A stretch of 64,000 nucleotides of DNA. It comes from Mycobacterium neglectum. Lineage in GTDB: Bacteria > Actinomycetota > Actinomycetes > Mycobacteriales > Mycobacteriaceae. Position numbers and translations under genes: made by a program. The stretch is taken from contig NZ_NVQE01000007.1 of the NCBI RefSeq assembly GCF_002591975.1, positions 112,240 through 176,239 of the forward strand, written 5' to 3'. Positions 1 to 9,069 of the stretch are shown here, in pieces (the stretch's first letter is position 1; every line of letters begins with the position of its first letter). The notes under the pieces were generated by a model. That model was given only the letters and a program-made list of their open reading frames with translations, searched no databases and had not been told where the DNA came from.

Positions 1-1
1 G

Positions 2-1246
2 CTGCGGGATCGCGAGCTCGCGTTCATCCTGTCCGACGCGGACAGCCGCGCGGTCTTCGTGCCGTCGACCTTCGGCAACCACGACTACGCCGCCATGCTG
101 GATCGGGTGACCGCGTCGATGGCGTCACCGCCGGAAGTTGTGGTGGTCCGCGGCGATGCAGGCACGCACACGTCCTACGCCTCCTTCACCACGAACACCG
201 CAGCGGTGCTGCCCGTGCTGAATCCCGACACGGTGCGGATGATCCTCTACACGTCCGGCACGACCGGAAGGCCTAAGGGCGTTCTGCACAGCCATAATTC
301 GATCCACGCACTGATCCGCCAGATCGGCGAGCACTGGCTGGTGACCGACGGCGACAGGTTCCTCGTCCCGTCGCCGATCGCCCACATCGGCGGATCGATC
401 TATGCGTTCGAATGCCCGCTGCTGCTCGGCACGACCGCGGTGCTGATGGAGCGCTGGGACCCTGATACCGCGGTGTCGCTGATGCTGGCGGAACGCTGCA
501 CTCACATGGCGGGTGCCACACCGTTTCTCGACGGCGTGCTCGCGGCCGCGCATCGAGCAGGCACCCAGCTGCCGGATCTGAAGGTGTTCATCTGTGGCGG
601 AGCATCGGTTCCGCCGTCGCTGATCCGCAGGGCAACAGACTATTTGGAGAAGGCCGCCGTCTCCCGGGTATACGGATCGACCGAAGTGCCTGTGACCACC
701 GTGGGTTCTCTCGGCGACGTCGACCATGCCGCCGACACCGACGGCCTGGCGGGCATCGCCGACATCAAACTGACCGATGGCGAGATCTGCGCGCGCGGCC
801 CGCAGATGCTCGTCGGCTATCTGCACACCGACGACGAAACGGCGTCGTTCGACACCGAGGGCTACTTCCGCACCGGCGATCTCGCGCGCTGGGTCGACGG
901 CGAATACCTGGTGGTGACCGGTCGCGCGAAGGACATCATCATCCGAAACGGCGAGAACATCTCGCCCAAGGAGGTCGAAGACCTGCTGATCGCGCATCCG
1001 GCGATCGCCGAGGTCGCGGTCGTCGGCGTGCCCGACGACCGCACGGGCGAACGGGCATGCGCGGTGGTCGTGACCGTCGATCAGCACGCCCCCACACTGG
1101 ACGACCTTGCCGCTCTCCTGATCGGTGAAGGACTGGCCAAGTTCAAAATCCCTGAGCAGATCGTCATTTGGGACGCACTGCCGAGGAACGACGCGGGCAA
1201 GGTCTTGAAGCATCAGATCCGTACGACGCTTATGAAGGTGGACTGA
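2..1246 (+). CDS. Acyl-CoA synthetase / AMP-forming ligase (FadD type), 5'-truncated by window edge
   Basis: The protein activates a carboxylic acid to an acyl-adenylate and then to its CoA thioester in the cytosol. The ANL-superfamily core is visible: a P-loop of the form YTSGTTGRPKG, the YGSTE motif, YFRTGDLARW, the hinge GRAKDIIIRNGENI, and the C-terminal catalytic lysine in PRNDAGKVLK. The reading frame is open to the left edge, and its first visible residues (LRDRELAFILSDADSRAV) are typical of the N-terminal domain, so roughly 100 or more residues lie outside the window. An internal GTG at 59 is unlikely to be the real start. One base separates it from the SDR gene at 1248, and it belongs to a FadD-SDR-FadD operon. 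The substrate cannot be read from the sequence; a steroid side-chain or other alicyclic acid would suit the context, which is inference. Confidence 0.9.
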   Translation: MRDRELAFILSDADSRAVFVPSTFGNHDYAAMLDRVTASMASPPEVVVVRGDAGTHTSYASFTTNTAAVLPVLNPDTVRMILYTSGTTGRPKGVLHSHNSIHALIRQIGEHWLVTDGDRFLVPSPIAHIGGSIYAFECPLLLGTTAVLMERWDPDTAVSLMLAERCTHMAGATPFLDGVLAAAHRAGTQLPDLKVFICGGASVPPSLIRRATDYLEKAAVSRVYGSTEVPVTTVGSLGDVDHAADTDGLAGIADIKLTDGEICARGPQMLVGYLHTDDETASFDTEGYFRTGDLARWVDGEYLVVTGRAKDIIIRNGENISPKEVEDLLIAHPAIAEVAVVGVPDDRTGERACAVVVTVDQHAPTLDDLAALLIGEGLAKFKIPEQIVIWDALPRNDAGKVLKHQIRTTLMKVD

Positions 1247-1247
1247 T

Positions 1248-2021
1248 ATGCAGGTTGCAATCGTGACGGGTGCGAGCAGCGGCATCGGATTCGGATGCGC
1301 GACCAAACTCGCCGAACAGGGGATGGCCGTCCTGGGAACGGGCCGCGACGCGGAACGACTCGGCGACCTGGAGCGGGCGGTCGGTGATCCCGAGCGCATT
1401 GCCACGATCGCCGTCGACCTGACCACCGACGACGGGCCGCGACAAATCGTCGACGCCGCCATCGCGCGATGGGGCCGCATCGACTTCCTGATCAACAACG
1501 CCGGCGTGGGCAAGCCCAAGCCGCTGCACGAGACCGACGACGAATCATTGGACTATTTCCTCGGTTTGATGCTGCGCGCGCCGTTCCGACTTGCCCGTGA
1601 AGCCGTCGTGCACATGCAGCCCGGCTCGGCGATCATCAACATCACGTCGACGTTCGCCGTCGTCGGCGGACTGCGTGGCGGTGCATATTCGGCGGCCAAG
1701 GGCGGGCTGACCTCACTGACGAGGCACATCGCCTGCCAGTACGGACCGCAGGGCATTCGCTGCAACGCCGTCGCTCCCGGTGTCACCCTCACTCCGATGG
1801 TGGCGAGCCGCCTAGAAGACTCGCGGTTCCGCAAAATCAACACCGAGATGACTCCGTACCCGCGGCTGGGCGAAGTCAACGACATCGCGAGCACCGTCGC
1901 GTTCCTCTGCTCGGAGGGTGCAAGTTTCATCAACGGTCAGGAGATCGTCGTCGATGGCGGCTGGACGTCGACCAAGTACCTGTCTGACTTCGCATTGAAC
2001 TCAGAATGGGTTGAAAGTTGA
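1248..2021 (+). CDS. Short-chain dehydrogenase/reductase (classical SDR)
   Basis: This is a 257-residue NAD(P)(H)-dependent oxidoreductase with the classical SDR signature: TGASSGIG near the N-terminus for cofactor binding, the NNAG motif, and a catalytic Ser...YSAAK set near residues 130-150. The C-terminal segment INGQEIVVDGGW is typical of FabG-like members. It is placed tightly between two acyl-CoA ligase genes, one base after the first, and its stop overlaps the TTG start of the second. This suggests it acts on the same CoA-linked substrate, probably oxidising or reducing a hydroxyl/keto group. The specific reaction is not recognisable. Confidence 0.93.
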   Translation: MQVAIVTGASSGIGFGCATKLAEQGMAVLGTGRDAERLGDLERAVGDPERIATIAVDLTTDDGPRQIVDAAIARWGRIDFLINNAGVGKPKPLHETDDESLDYFLGLMLRAPFRLAREAVVHMQPGSAIINITSTFAVVGGLRGGAYSAAKGGLTSLTRHIACQYGPQGIRCNAVAPGVTLTPMVASRLEDSRFRKINTEMTPYPRLGEVNDIASTVAFLCSEGASFINGQEIVVDGGWTSTKYLSDFALNSEWVES

Positions 2022-3481
2022 ACCTGTTCGGGCTGCTGGACCAGGCCGCCGACCGTTTCGGCGACCGCGGGGCGGTGTTCTGCGGCGACCGCCAGCTGCA
2101 CACCTGGTCCGAATTGCGTGAGCGGGCGTTGCGGATCGCATCCACCCTGGGGGCGCCTGGCACCCGCATCGCCGTTACCAGTGAAAACCGGCCCGAGATT
2201 GTCGAGTTGATGTTCGCGACGTGGGCGGCCGAATGCGTGGTGGTGCCGATCAACTACAAGCTGCACCCCCGCGAGATGGTCCAGATCCTCGACGACGCCG
2301 GCGTCTCGCGGGTATTCGCGTCGACCAAGATCGGTGGGGCACTGTCGTCGGTTACCCAGGTTCCCGTCGAAACCGTTGATTCGGAGGCTTATTCGGCTCG
2401 CGCGACGAGTTGCCCGGTGGACCCGCCGCGCGTCACCGATCCGGCAGCCCTTGCGTGGCTGTTCTACACCAGCGGCACCACCGGTCGCTCGAAGGGTGCG
2501 ATGCTCACACACCGCAACCTGATGGCGATGACGGTGTCCCATCTCGCGGATTTCGACTCGCCGGACCACAACTGCAGCCTGGTGCACGGGGCGCCGATGT
2601 CACACGGCTCCGGACTCTACATCCCGCCGTACGTGTTACGCGGTGCGCGGCAGGTGATTCCGGAGTCCGCCGCGTTCGAACCGGACGAGTTCCTCGACCT
2701 CTGCGGGTACCACCCCGGCTGCAGCGCGTTCCTCGCCCCCACCATGGTGGCGCGACTGGTACAGACCGGACGCGCACGGCCACAGAACCTGCGAACGGTC
2801 GTCTACGGCGGTGGCCCGATGTACATCGACAGCCTGAAGAGGGCGATGGCGGCATTCGGCGCGATCTTCGTGCAGCTCTACGGCCAGGGTGAGGCGCCGA
2901 TGACCATCACCGGCCTGCGACGGGCCGATCATGTCGACGCCGACGATGCGATCCTGGGGTCGGTTGGCTACGCGCGCTCAGGAGTGGACGTCGCTGTGCT
3001 GCGCGAGGACGGCACCTCGGCATCCGCAGGTGAGATCGGCGAGATCGTCTGTCGCGGAGACGTTGTCATGACCGGCTACTGGAACAATCTCGATGCCACG
3101 GCGAAGGCGCTTCAGGACGGCTGGCTGCGCACCGGCGATATCGGGTCCTTCGACGAGCGCGGCTTTCTCACGCTGCGGGATCGCTCGAAGGACGTCGTCA
3201 TCAGCGGTGGCAGCAACATCTATCCCCGTGAGGTCGAGGAGATCCTGCTCGAGCATCCGGGAGTCGACGAAGCGGGAGTCGTGGGCGCACCCGACGAAGA
3301 GTGGGGCGAGGTCGTCGTCGCCTTCATCGTCGGATCGGCATCGCCCGCCGAACTGGACGCACACCTGCTCGATCGCATCGCCCGCTTCAAACGACCCAAG
3401 CGCTACGAGTACATCGACGAGCTACCGAAGAACAGCTACGGCAAGGTGCTCAAGCGCGACCTGCGCGAGCGCCTGACCTAG
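2018..3481 (+). CDS. Acyl-CoA synthetase (FadD-like AMP-binding protein)
   Basis: This 487-residue ANL-family ligase has the AMP-binding loop FYTSGTTGRSKGAM, a YGQGE motif in place of the usual YGxTE, the WLRTGDIG segment, the hinge RSKDVVISGGSNIYPREVE, and a C-terminal catalytic lysine in PKNSYGKVLK. The likely start is TTG, overlapping the stop of the preceding SDR (TTGA), which points to translational coupling. The next in-frame ATG would remove part of the N-terminal domain. It probably makes a CoA ester in the same pathway as its two upstream neighbours. The two ligases differ clearly and are not recent duplicates. Substrate unknown. Confidence 0.92.
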   Translation: MNLFGLLDQAADRFGDRGAVFCGDRQLHTWSELRERALRIASTLGAPGTRIAVTSENRPEIVELMFATWAAECVVVPINYKLHPREMVQILDDAGVSRVFASTKIGGALSSVTQVPVETVDSEAYSARATSCPVDPPRVTDPAALAWLFYTSGTTGRSKGAMLTHRNLMAMTVSHLADFDSPDHNCSLVHGAPMSHGSGLYIPPYVLRGARQVIPESAAFEPDEFLDLCGYHPGCSAFLAPTMVARLVQTGRARPQNLRTVVYGGGPMYIDSLKRAMAAFGAIFVQLYGQGEAPMTITGLRRADHVDADDAILGSVGYARSGVDVAVLREDGTSASAGEIGEIVCRGDVVMTGYWNNLDATAKALQDGWLRTGDIGSFDERGFLTLRDRSKDVVISGGSNIYPREVEEILLEHPGVDEAGVVGAPDEEWGEVVVAFIVGSASPAELDAHLLDRIARFKRPKRYEYIDELPKNSYGKVLKRDLRERLT

Positions 3482-3590
3482 CGCCGCCGGCCGCGACTGT
3501 GCGGTTTCATTCGCGACACGCCGCGGCGGCGTCGAAATCCGCACACTCGCGCGCGATGGGCTCAGCGCGCGGCTTCCGTAGCATGGCGAT

Positions 3591-4250
3591 ATGCGCGTCG
3601 TCATCGCCGGTGGGCACGGCAAGATCGCCCTGATCCTCGAACGTCTGCTCTCCGAGCGCGGGGACAGGGCAGTCGGCCTGATCAGGAACCCCGACCATGT
3701 CGCCGACCTCGAGACGGCAGGCGCCCAGCCGGTGATCGTGGATCTCGAAGCGGCCACGGTCGCCGATATCGCCGCACACCTGCAGGACGCTGACGCGGTC
3801 GTGTTCGCGGCGGGCGCCGGCCCCGGCAGCGGAGCGGCGCGCAAGCAGACGGTCGACTGTGACGCCGCCATACTGCTCGCCGAGGCGGCCGAGGCCGCAG
3901 GGGTGAGGCGCTATGTCATGGTTTCGGCGATCGGAGCCGACGTCGAGGCACCCGACGACATCGGCGATCCGGTCTTCGTGGCCTACCTGCGCGCGAAAGG
4001 TGCTGCGGACGACGCGATCCGGACGCGGAAGGAACTGGACGCGACTGTCGTGCGCCCCGGGCATCTCACGAACGACCCCGGTACCGGCCGGGTGGAGATA
4101 TCCGACCAGACCGGCCTTGGTGACATCCCCCGCGAAGACGTCGCCGCGGTGTTGCTCGCTGTCCTCGATACCCCAGCCACCGCGGGCCGGACGTTCGAGG
4201 TGATCTCCGGTGACACCCCGATCGCCGATGCGCTTACCCGAGCGCTGTGA
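3591..4250 (+). CDS. NAD(P)H-binding Rossmann protein (atypical SDR, NmrA/BVR-B-like)
   Basis: This 219-residue protein has an N-terminal GGHGKIA nucleotide-binding loop, the VVFAAGAG strand, and an atypical-SDR layout without an obvious YxxxK catalytic pair. Members of this family reduce flavins or biliverdin-like molecules or act as redox sensors. The role here is unknown. It stands alone on the plus strand after a 109-base gap. Its last 17 bases overlap the 3' end of the convergent molybdopterin oxidoreductase gene. Confidence 0.85.
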   Translation: MRVVIAGGHGKIALILERLLSERGDRAVGLIRNPDHVADLETAGAQPVIVDLEAATVADIAAHLQDADAVVFAAGAGPGSGAARKQTVDCDAAILLAEAAEAAGVRRYVMVSAIGADVEAPDDIGDPVFVAYLRAKGAADDAIRTRKELDATVVRPGHLTNDPGTGRVEISDQTGLGDIPREDVAAVLLAVLDTPATAGRTFEVISGDTPIADALTRAL

Positions 4251-6438
4251 CATCCACGGGAATGTTGCCCTGACGCGGTAAGCCGGTGATGCGGTCGTAG
4301 TCGACGTCGGTGGGGACGAGTCGGCCGACGTTGGTCCCTCGGTCGCGGAACTCGGCGTCTTCTTCGGGCAATCCGCCGAAGGCGTGATGCATCGCGATCA
4401 CGTCGAGACGCAGAGTCTCGTCGGCTTCGAGCACCGCGGGAACGCTGTCGTGTGGCGAGCCGATTCGCACCGAAGCCCCGGACTGCAGGCCGAGCGCTTC
4501 GATCGCATCGGGATGCATGTACGCGGGGTTGTACGGTTTGCCCCGGTGCAGCGCGGCAAGGCTGGTACCCGAGGAGTTCATGAAGTTCTGACTGCGTCGC
4601 GGGATCAGCCGGAAGGGGAACGCGGAATCGTTTCGCGCAGTGACGAAGTCCTCGGCCAGCACCTCTGCGAGCTCGCCAAGCAGGTAGCTGTTGCCGATGT
4701 CGAGTCGCGCGGTGCAGTCGGGGTCCCGCGGCTGCACCACTGCATCGACGTCGAAGATCTTGCCGTGCGGATGGCTGCGTACTTCGTCGAAGGGTATGCG
4801 CGAGCCCGAACACATCTGTGCGAAAAGTTCTTCGGTAGTGAGGTCGGTATCGCGATTCATGTTGAGCACCACCGGCGGTGATTCCATGAACCTGCCCCCA
4901 CCGCCGCCGAAGAAGTTCACGAACCACACGTCCAGGTTCATCCGCTTCGTCAGCCCGAGGAAGAACTGCCACTCCTCAGTGAGATCGGAACCGGCCGGCG
5001 GGTCGATGAGTCGCGGCACGTACTGCCCGTATGCGGCGGGAATACCGGTGCCGCTCGTGTAGTACTTGATGAGCTCGCTGCCCATCGTCATCGCGGGCGT
5101 CTCCATCTGCATCATCGGGGCGATGACATAATCCGCGAGTCGCGATGTCAGCGACATCTCCGTATCGAGGGTGACCAGCAGGTCGAGGCTCTCCAACGCG
5201 CGCAGCGTCTTGCGCTGATCGGGCCAGGCCGCCATCGGATTGCCACCGATGCAGAGCAGCGCCTTCACCTGACCATCGCCCTCGAGCAGGATCTCATCGG
5301 CGAGCGCCGCGGTGGGCATACCCGCCACGGTGTCGGTGAGATCGCGCATCCTCAGCTTCTCGCCGTAGCCCCATCCCTCGTACGGCGGATGCGGTTGCGC
5401 CTTGGCCGTGAACGCGGGCATCAATGTGTTGGGCCGCAACACTTTTTCGCCGGCACGCTGCCAGCGGCCGCATATCGTCGTCAGGGCCAGACACAGATAT
5501 TCGAGCAGGCTGCCGTGCATCGCGAAGTTCGCACCGGTTCCCGCGTTCACCATTCCGCGCCGCTCACCGTAGGTTGCGAACAGTCGCGCGGCGTCAATGA
5601 ACTGGTCCTCGGGAACGTCGGCGCGCTCGGCGACGTAAGCCGGGGTGAATCCGGCCACTGCTGCCGCCAAATCATCGAAGCCGGCCACGTTGTCCTCGAT
5701 GAACGCGTGGTCGCACAGACCTTCACGGATGACGAAGTTGATCATCCCGGCGAGAATCGTCACATCTTCGCCGGGGCGGGGCTGCAGGTGAATCGCTGCG
5801 CGCGCCGCCGTCTGGGACCGGCGCGGGTCGATCACGATGAGTTTCATCCCGCGGCTGATCGCCGTCCGCAGGTTCTGCGCGGGGTTCTGCCCTGGTATGC
5901 CGATGGCCTTGGAGACCAGCGGGTTCGTTCCCACCAGCAGCCAGCTGTCGGCCTCGTGGAAGTCGACGTCCCCGCCGAGCCAATGCCCGTGCGCAGCGAG
6001 CGCGATCTGCTTGCCGGGTTGATCGATCGTGTTGGCGGTGAAGAACATCGGCGACTCGATGGCTCTGAGAAACGCGTTGCCCATCAACGCCGACGCCGGA
6101 TACGGCAGACCGTTGGTGCCCAGGTACATCGCGATCGAACGGGGGCCGTGGGTGGCGATCAAGTCCTGCAGTTTGGCCGCGATCTCGTCCATCGCGCGCT
6201 CGGACTCGATCGGCGCGTAGGTACCGTCGGCCTGCCGTTTCTGGCTGTGCAGGAGCCGCAATGGGTTGTTGTGGATTTCGGGCAGCGTCCGGCCCTTTAC
6301 GCAGGTGTAGCCCTTGAACATGGGGTTGTCGGGGTCACCCGTCACCTTCGTGAGCCGGCCGTCGGTAACCGTCGCCAGCACCCCGCAGTGCGCCGAGCAG
6401 ATCCGGCAGATTCCCGGCTGGGTCGTGGGATGGGCCAT
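4234..6438 (-). CDS. Molybdopterin oxidoreductase, DMSO-reductase superfamily
   Basis: This is a 734-residue bis-MGD oxidoreductase. The N-terminal 4Fe-4S motif is complete, with C11, C14, C18 and C46. The central domain follows (GTNPLVSKAIG, the IDPRRSQTA cofactor loop), and then a C-terminal molybdopterin-binding domain containing a RRSQNFMNS segment. There is no twin-arginine signal, so it should be cytosolic. I see no obvious Cys or Sec ligand for molybdenum at the usual position. It is the last gene of a leftward operon after an SDR and a DapB-like protein. It could hydroxylate, dehydrate or reduce a ring system, but the substrate is unknown. The start is the ATG at 6436-6438. Confidence 0.92.
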   Translation of the reverse strand: MAHPTTQPGICRICSAHCGVLATVTDGRLTKVTGDPDNPMFKGYTCVKGRTLPEIHNNPLRLLHSQKRQADGTYAPIESERAMDEIAAKLQDLIATHGPRSIAMYLGTNGLPYPASALMGNAFLRAIESPMFFTANTIDQPGKQIALAAHGHWLGGDVDFHEADSWLLVGTNPLVSKAIGIPGQNPAQNLRTAISRGMKLIVIDPRRSQTAARAAIHLQPRPGEDVTILAGMINFVIREGLCDHAFIEDNVAGFDDLAAAVAGFTPAYVAERADVPEDQFIDAARLFATYGERRGMVNAGTGANFAMHGSLLEYLCLALTTICGRWQRAGEKVLRPNTLMPAFTAKAQPHPPYEGWGYGEKLRMRDLTDTVAGMPTAALADEILLEGDGQVKALLCIGGNPMAAWPDQRKTLRALESLDLLVTLDTEMSLTSRLADYVIAPMMQMETPAMTMGSELIKYYTSGTGIPAAYGQYVPRLIDPPAGSDLTEEWQFFLGLTKRMNLDVWFVNFFGGGGGRFMESPPVVLNMNRDTDLTTEELFAQMCSGSRIPFDEVRSHPHGKIFDVDAVVQPRDPDCTARLDIGNSYLLGELAEVLAEDFVTARNDSAFPFRLIPRRSQNFMNSSGTSLAALHRGKPYNPAYMHPDAIEALGLQSGASVRIGSPHDSVPAVLEADETLRLDVIAMHHAFGGLPEEDAEFRDRGTNVGRLVPTDVDYDRITGLPRQGNIPVDVTALG

Positions 6439-6490
6439 CGATCGATGCTAAGCGAACGCTCAGCACTCCCGCGCCGGAATGCCGATTACG

Positions 6491-7564
6491 TCACCAGATC
6501 AACCCGCGGATGACTTCTGCCTGAGGGATGTCCTCGACGGCGATCAATCCTTTGGGAGCCGCGCACACCCAGTCGATCACGTTGACCACGCGGGCTGCGG
6601 TGGAGACGCAGCCGGCCTCGGTGACATCGAGCACCGGATCGGAGACATGGGTGTTGAGTTCGACCCGCGGTTCGCCCTCGACCACGACGCGGTGCACGCC
6701 GGGCTTGCCGTCGGGTGGGTACTCCCACTCGGGGGCGGCGGCCTCGGTGAGGCGGGTGATGTGTTCCATCGTGATCACCGGTTCGCCGTTGCGGACACCC
6801 TCGACGGCGAAGCGAACCGCGGCCATCCCGCCGGGTTCGACGGTGCACATCTTGCACTCGATCCTCTGGTCGGTGTACCAGGGCTCGATCCGCTGCCGCA
6901 CCTCGTCGAGTTCGATGCCCAGTTGGTCGGCGAGGTTGCGAACCGGTCCGCCCCACATCGTGGTGAGAACCCCGGGCAGGAAGAAGATCGGCTGCTCTTC
7001 ATCTGCTTTGAGCCCGAAACCCATTGATTTGCCCGTGAACTCGAAGTCGTCGTAGTTGGCGTAGTCGAAGACCTCTTGGACGAGGATCGACGTCGCCCGG
7101 GTGACCAGGCTGAGCGCGCTGTGCACCTCGGTGTCGCCGGAGTAACCGGGATCGATGCCGTTCACATACAGCGAGGAGTTGCCCTCTTCGCAGGCCTTCT
7201 CCAGTGGGCCCGTCAACCACTCATCGGCCTGGCGGGGCGTCACCAGCCACACCATCGACGAGCCCACGACGTTGATGCCGGCAGCGAGTAATTTGGTCAA
7301 CTGCTCGACGGCTTCCATGGGCCGGGTTTCGGCCTGCGCGGTGTAGACGACGCAGTCGGGCGCCAGGGCGATCAGCGCATCGACGTCATCGGTGGCGATG
7401 ATGCCCGTCGGCTCGGTCAGCCCACATAGTTCCGCTGCGTCCCGACCGACCTTGTTCGGACTGGCGGCGTGCACGCCCACCAGCTCCAGGTCCGGCCGCC
7501 CGATGATGGCCTTGAGTGAATGTTGACCGACGTTGCCGGTGGAGAACTGCACAACTCGTCGCAT
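6491..7564 (-). CDS. DapB-like NAD(P)-dependent oxidoreductase (dihydrodipicolinate reductase N-domain family)
   Basis: This 357-residue protein has an N-terminal Rossmann fold (VVQFSTGNVG, then DLELVGVHAASPNKVGRDAAELCG). It belongs to the actinobacterial dihydrodipicolinate-reductase-like / 2,4-diaminopentanoate-dehydrogenase-like family rather than true lysine-pathway DapB. It is the first of three paralogues in the island; the others are at 15429 and 16471. It lies 12 bases downstream of the SDR and 52 bases upstream of the molybdopterin enzyme in a leftward operon. Family members usually dehydrogenate or reduce small substrates with NAD(P)H. The substrate here is not known. Confidence 0.9.
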   Translation of the reverse strand: MRRVVQFSTGNVGQHSLKAIIGRPDLELVGVHAASPNKVGRDAAELCGLTEPTGIIATDDVDALIALAPDCVVYTAQAETRPMEAVEQLTKLLAAGINVVGSSMVWLVTPRQADEWLTGPLEKACEEGNSSLYVNGIDPGYSGDTEVHSALSLVTRATSILVQEVFDYANYDDFEFTGKSMGFGLKADEEQPIFFLPGVLTTMWGGPVRNLADQLGIELDEVRQRIEPWYTDQRIECKMCTVEPGGMAAVRFAVEGVRNGEPVITMEHITRLTEAAAPEWEYPPDGKPGVHRVVVEGEPRVELNTHVSDPVLDVTEAGCVSTAARVVNVIDWVCAAPKGLIAVEDIPQAEVIRGLIW

Positions 7565-7576
7565 CTGGGTCCTCGC

Positions 7577-8365
7577 TCAGTAGTCGGGAATCGGCAGCGG
7601 CGAGTTGTTGGAGTCGATGCCGCCGTCCACATGGAAGATAGCGTTCGTCGCATAGCAGTCCTTCGTTGACAGGTACACGCAAAGTCGCCCGAGATCCTCC
7701 ACGTCACCGAGCCGATGCAGCGGCGTGGCCTCGTTCATCTTCTCCAAGGACCCGGGCATCATGTCCAGGCTGCCTTTCAGGCCATCGGTGGCGAACGAGC
7801 CAAGCGCTATCGCGTTGACCCGAATTTTCGGCGCCAGTTCCTGGGCCATCGCACGCGTCAGCGCCTCGAGAGCACCTTTGGCGGTGCAGTAAGCGGTCAA
7901 GGCGCGGATACCGAAACGCGCTGAGCCCGAAGAGATGTTGACGATGTTGCCGTGACCGGCTTCGATCATGTGACGCGCCGAGAGCTGGCTCATGATGAAC
8001 GCCGATGTGACGCACCAGTCAAAGGTGTGCTTGAAGTCTTCATCGGTGATGTCGAGGAATTGACCGTAGGTCGAGCCGCCGACATTGTTGATGAGGATGT
8101 CGATGCGGCCGAACTGCTCCATCGTGGTGTTGACCACGCGTTCGCCATCGGGGCGGCTGATAGCGTCGGCGACGAGCGCAAGGCCCTTGCCGCCGGCCTT
8201 CTCGATACCGTCGATCGTCGCAACGATGTCGGACTCTGTTCGGGCGGTGCCGACGACAGTGGCGCCGGCTTCTGCGAGGACCCTCGCGATCCCCTGACCG
8301 ACACCCTTTCCCGCGCCGGTGACGATGGCGACCTGTCCATCCAGATTGAATTGCTCCAGCGCCAT
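7577..8365 (-). CDS. Short-chain dehydrogenase/reductase
   Basis: This classical SDR of 262 residues has TGAGKGVGQG for cofactor binding, NNVGG in place of NNAG, and a Ser...Tyr-CTAK catalytic region in the segment after NIVNISSGSA. The ATG at 8363-8365 is preferred over the upstream GTG at 8407. It follows a purine-rich GAGAGG ribosome site six bases upstream, and the longer form would run into the operator. It is the first gene of the leftward SDR / DapB-like / molybdopterin-oxidoreductase operon. Its promoter is read from the divergent 8366-8465 region that carries a TetR-type palindrome. Confidence 0.92.
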   Translation of the reverse strand: MALEQFNLDGQVAIVTGAGKGVGQGIARVLAEAGATVVGTARTESDIVATIDGIEKAGGKGLALVADAISRPDGERVVNTTMEQFGRIDILINNVGGSTYGQFLDITDEDFKHTFDWCVTSAFIMSQLSARHMIEAGHGNIVNISSGSARFGIRALTAYCTAKGALEALTRAMAQELAPKIRVNAIALGSFATDGLKGSLDMMPGSLEKMNEATPLHRLGDVEDLGRLCVYLSTKDCYATNAIFHVDGGIDSNNSPLPIPDY

Positions 8366-8391
8366 GCCCGTCCTCTCATCAAGTGCAGCCC

Positions 8392-8421
8392 ATCTAACGA
8401 CCTCCATTGACTGAAGTCAAT
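8392..8421 (-). promoter_or_regulatory. Promoter and TetR-type operator 1 for the leftward SDR operon
   Basis: The perfect palindrome ATTGAC-TGAA-GTCAAT spans 8406-8421. On the minus strand its TTGACT (8420-8415) serves as a -35 element. TTAGAT at 8397-8392 is a plausible -10 after a 17-base spacer, about 27 bases before the SDR start codon. The same palindrome lies 45 bases upstream of the divergent tetR gene, so a bound repressor could affect both directions. Two related copies occur at 9086 and 9856. Confidence 0.75.
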
Positions 8422-8465
8422 AACAGATCCGTCAAAGACTGTGCGTCACACGGTAGAGTCGGCGT

Positions 8466-9065
8466 ATGGCGGTGGTAGACAGGCCCTCAGCGCGAGAGAC
8501 CAAGCGGCTGCAGACACGTGAGCGTCTGATGGGAGCAGCCATCGCCGAGTTCAAACGCGCGGGGATGGCCGAATCAGACGTTGGGGCGATCGTCGCTGCA
8601 GCAGGCGTCGCCCACGGCACATTCTTCTTCCACTTCCCGACGAAGGAACACGTATTGCTCGAACTCGAGCAACGCGAGGAAGAGCGCATCGCCAAGCAGT
8701 TGGCGCGCTCCAGGGGTTCGACGCACAACCTGTCCTCTACGCTGAGTGAGGCCGTCCGCCTCGTGATGGGCCTAGAACGCCGCCTCGGCGCTGTGCTGTT
8801 CAAAGACTTTCTAGCACTGCATTTTTCGCAGACCCGTCCTGCCGACGAGAGCCGAAAGCACCCCGTCATCGTCGAGGTCGCGCAGGAGATCGAGTACGCC
8901 CAGAGTCAGGGCGGCGTCGATCCCGATGTGAACCCGATGAACAGTGCGGTGTTTTTCCTGCTTGGCCTGTATGCGCTGCTGACGACGACACACGATTGGC
9001 CCGGCCAGGCCGCGATGATCGATGACTACGTGACCAGGACACTTCGCAGCATCGAAGCAAAGTAG
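8466..9065 (+). CDS. TetR-family transcriptional regulator (copy 1)
   Basis: This 199-residue one-component repressor has an N-terminal helix-turn-helix (residues about 18-65: RERLMGAAIAEFKRAG ... GVAHGTFFFHFPTKEHVL) and an all-helical ligand domain. It closely resembles the second TetR at 9895, especially in the recognition helix, so both probably bind the same ATTGAC-N4-GTCART palindrome. A TAGAGT -10 element at 8454-8459 lies seven bases before the ATG and there is no clear ribosome site, so the mRNA may be leaderless. It is divergent from the SDR operon and followed by membrane protein copy 1. The ligand is unknown. Confidence 0.92.
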   Translation: MAVVDRPSARETKRLQTRERLMGAAIAEFKRAGMAESDVGAIVAAAGVAHGTFFFHFPTKEHVLLELEQREEERIAKQLARSRGSTHNLSSTLSEAVRLVMGLERRLGAVLFKDFLALHFSQTRPADESRKHPVIVEVAQEIEYAQSQGGVDPDVNPMNSAVFFLLGLYALLTTTHDWPGQAAMIDDYVTRTLRSIEAK

Positions 9066-9069
9066 CCGA

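Noticed and set aside
125..1519. Long open frame on the minus strand across the first FadD and SDR genes
   Set aside because: It is arginine-rich, crosses two genes with clear conserved motifs on the other strand, and shows no motif of its own; it is a high-GC shadow.
5389..6513. Long plus-strand frame opposite the molybdopterin oxidoreductase
   Set aside because: The minus strand has a complete 4Fe-4S motif and family features; this frame has none and is a GC artefact.
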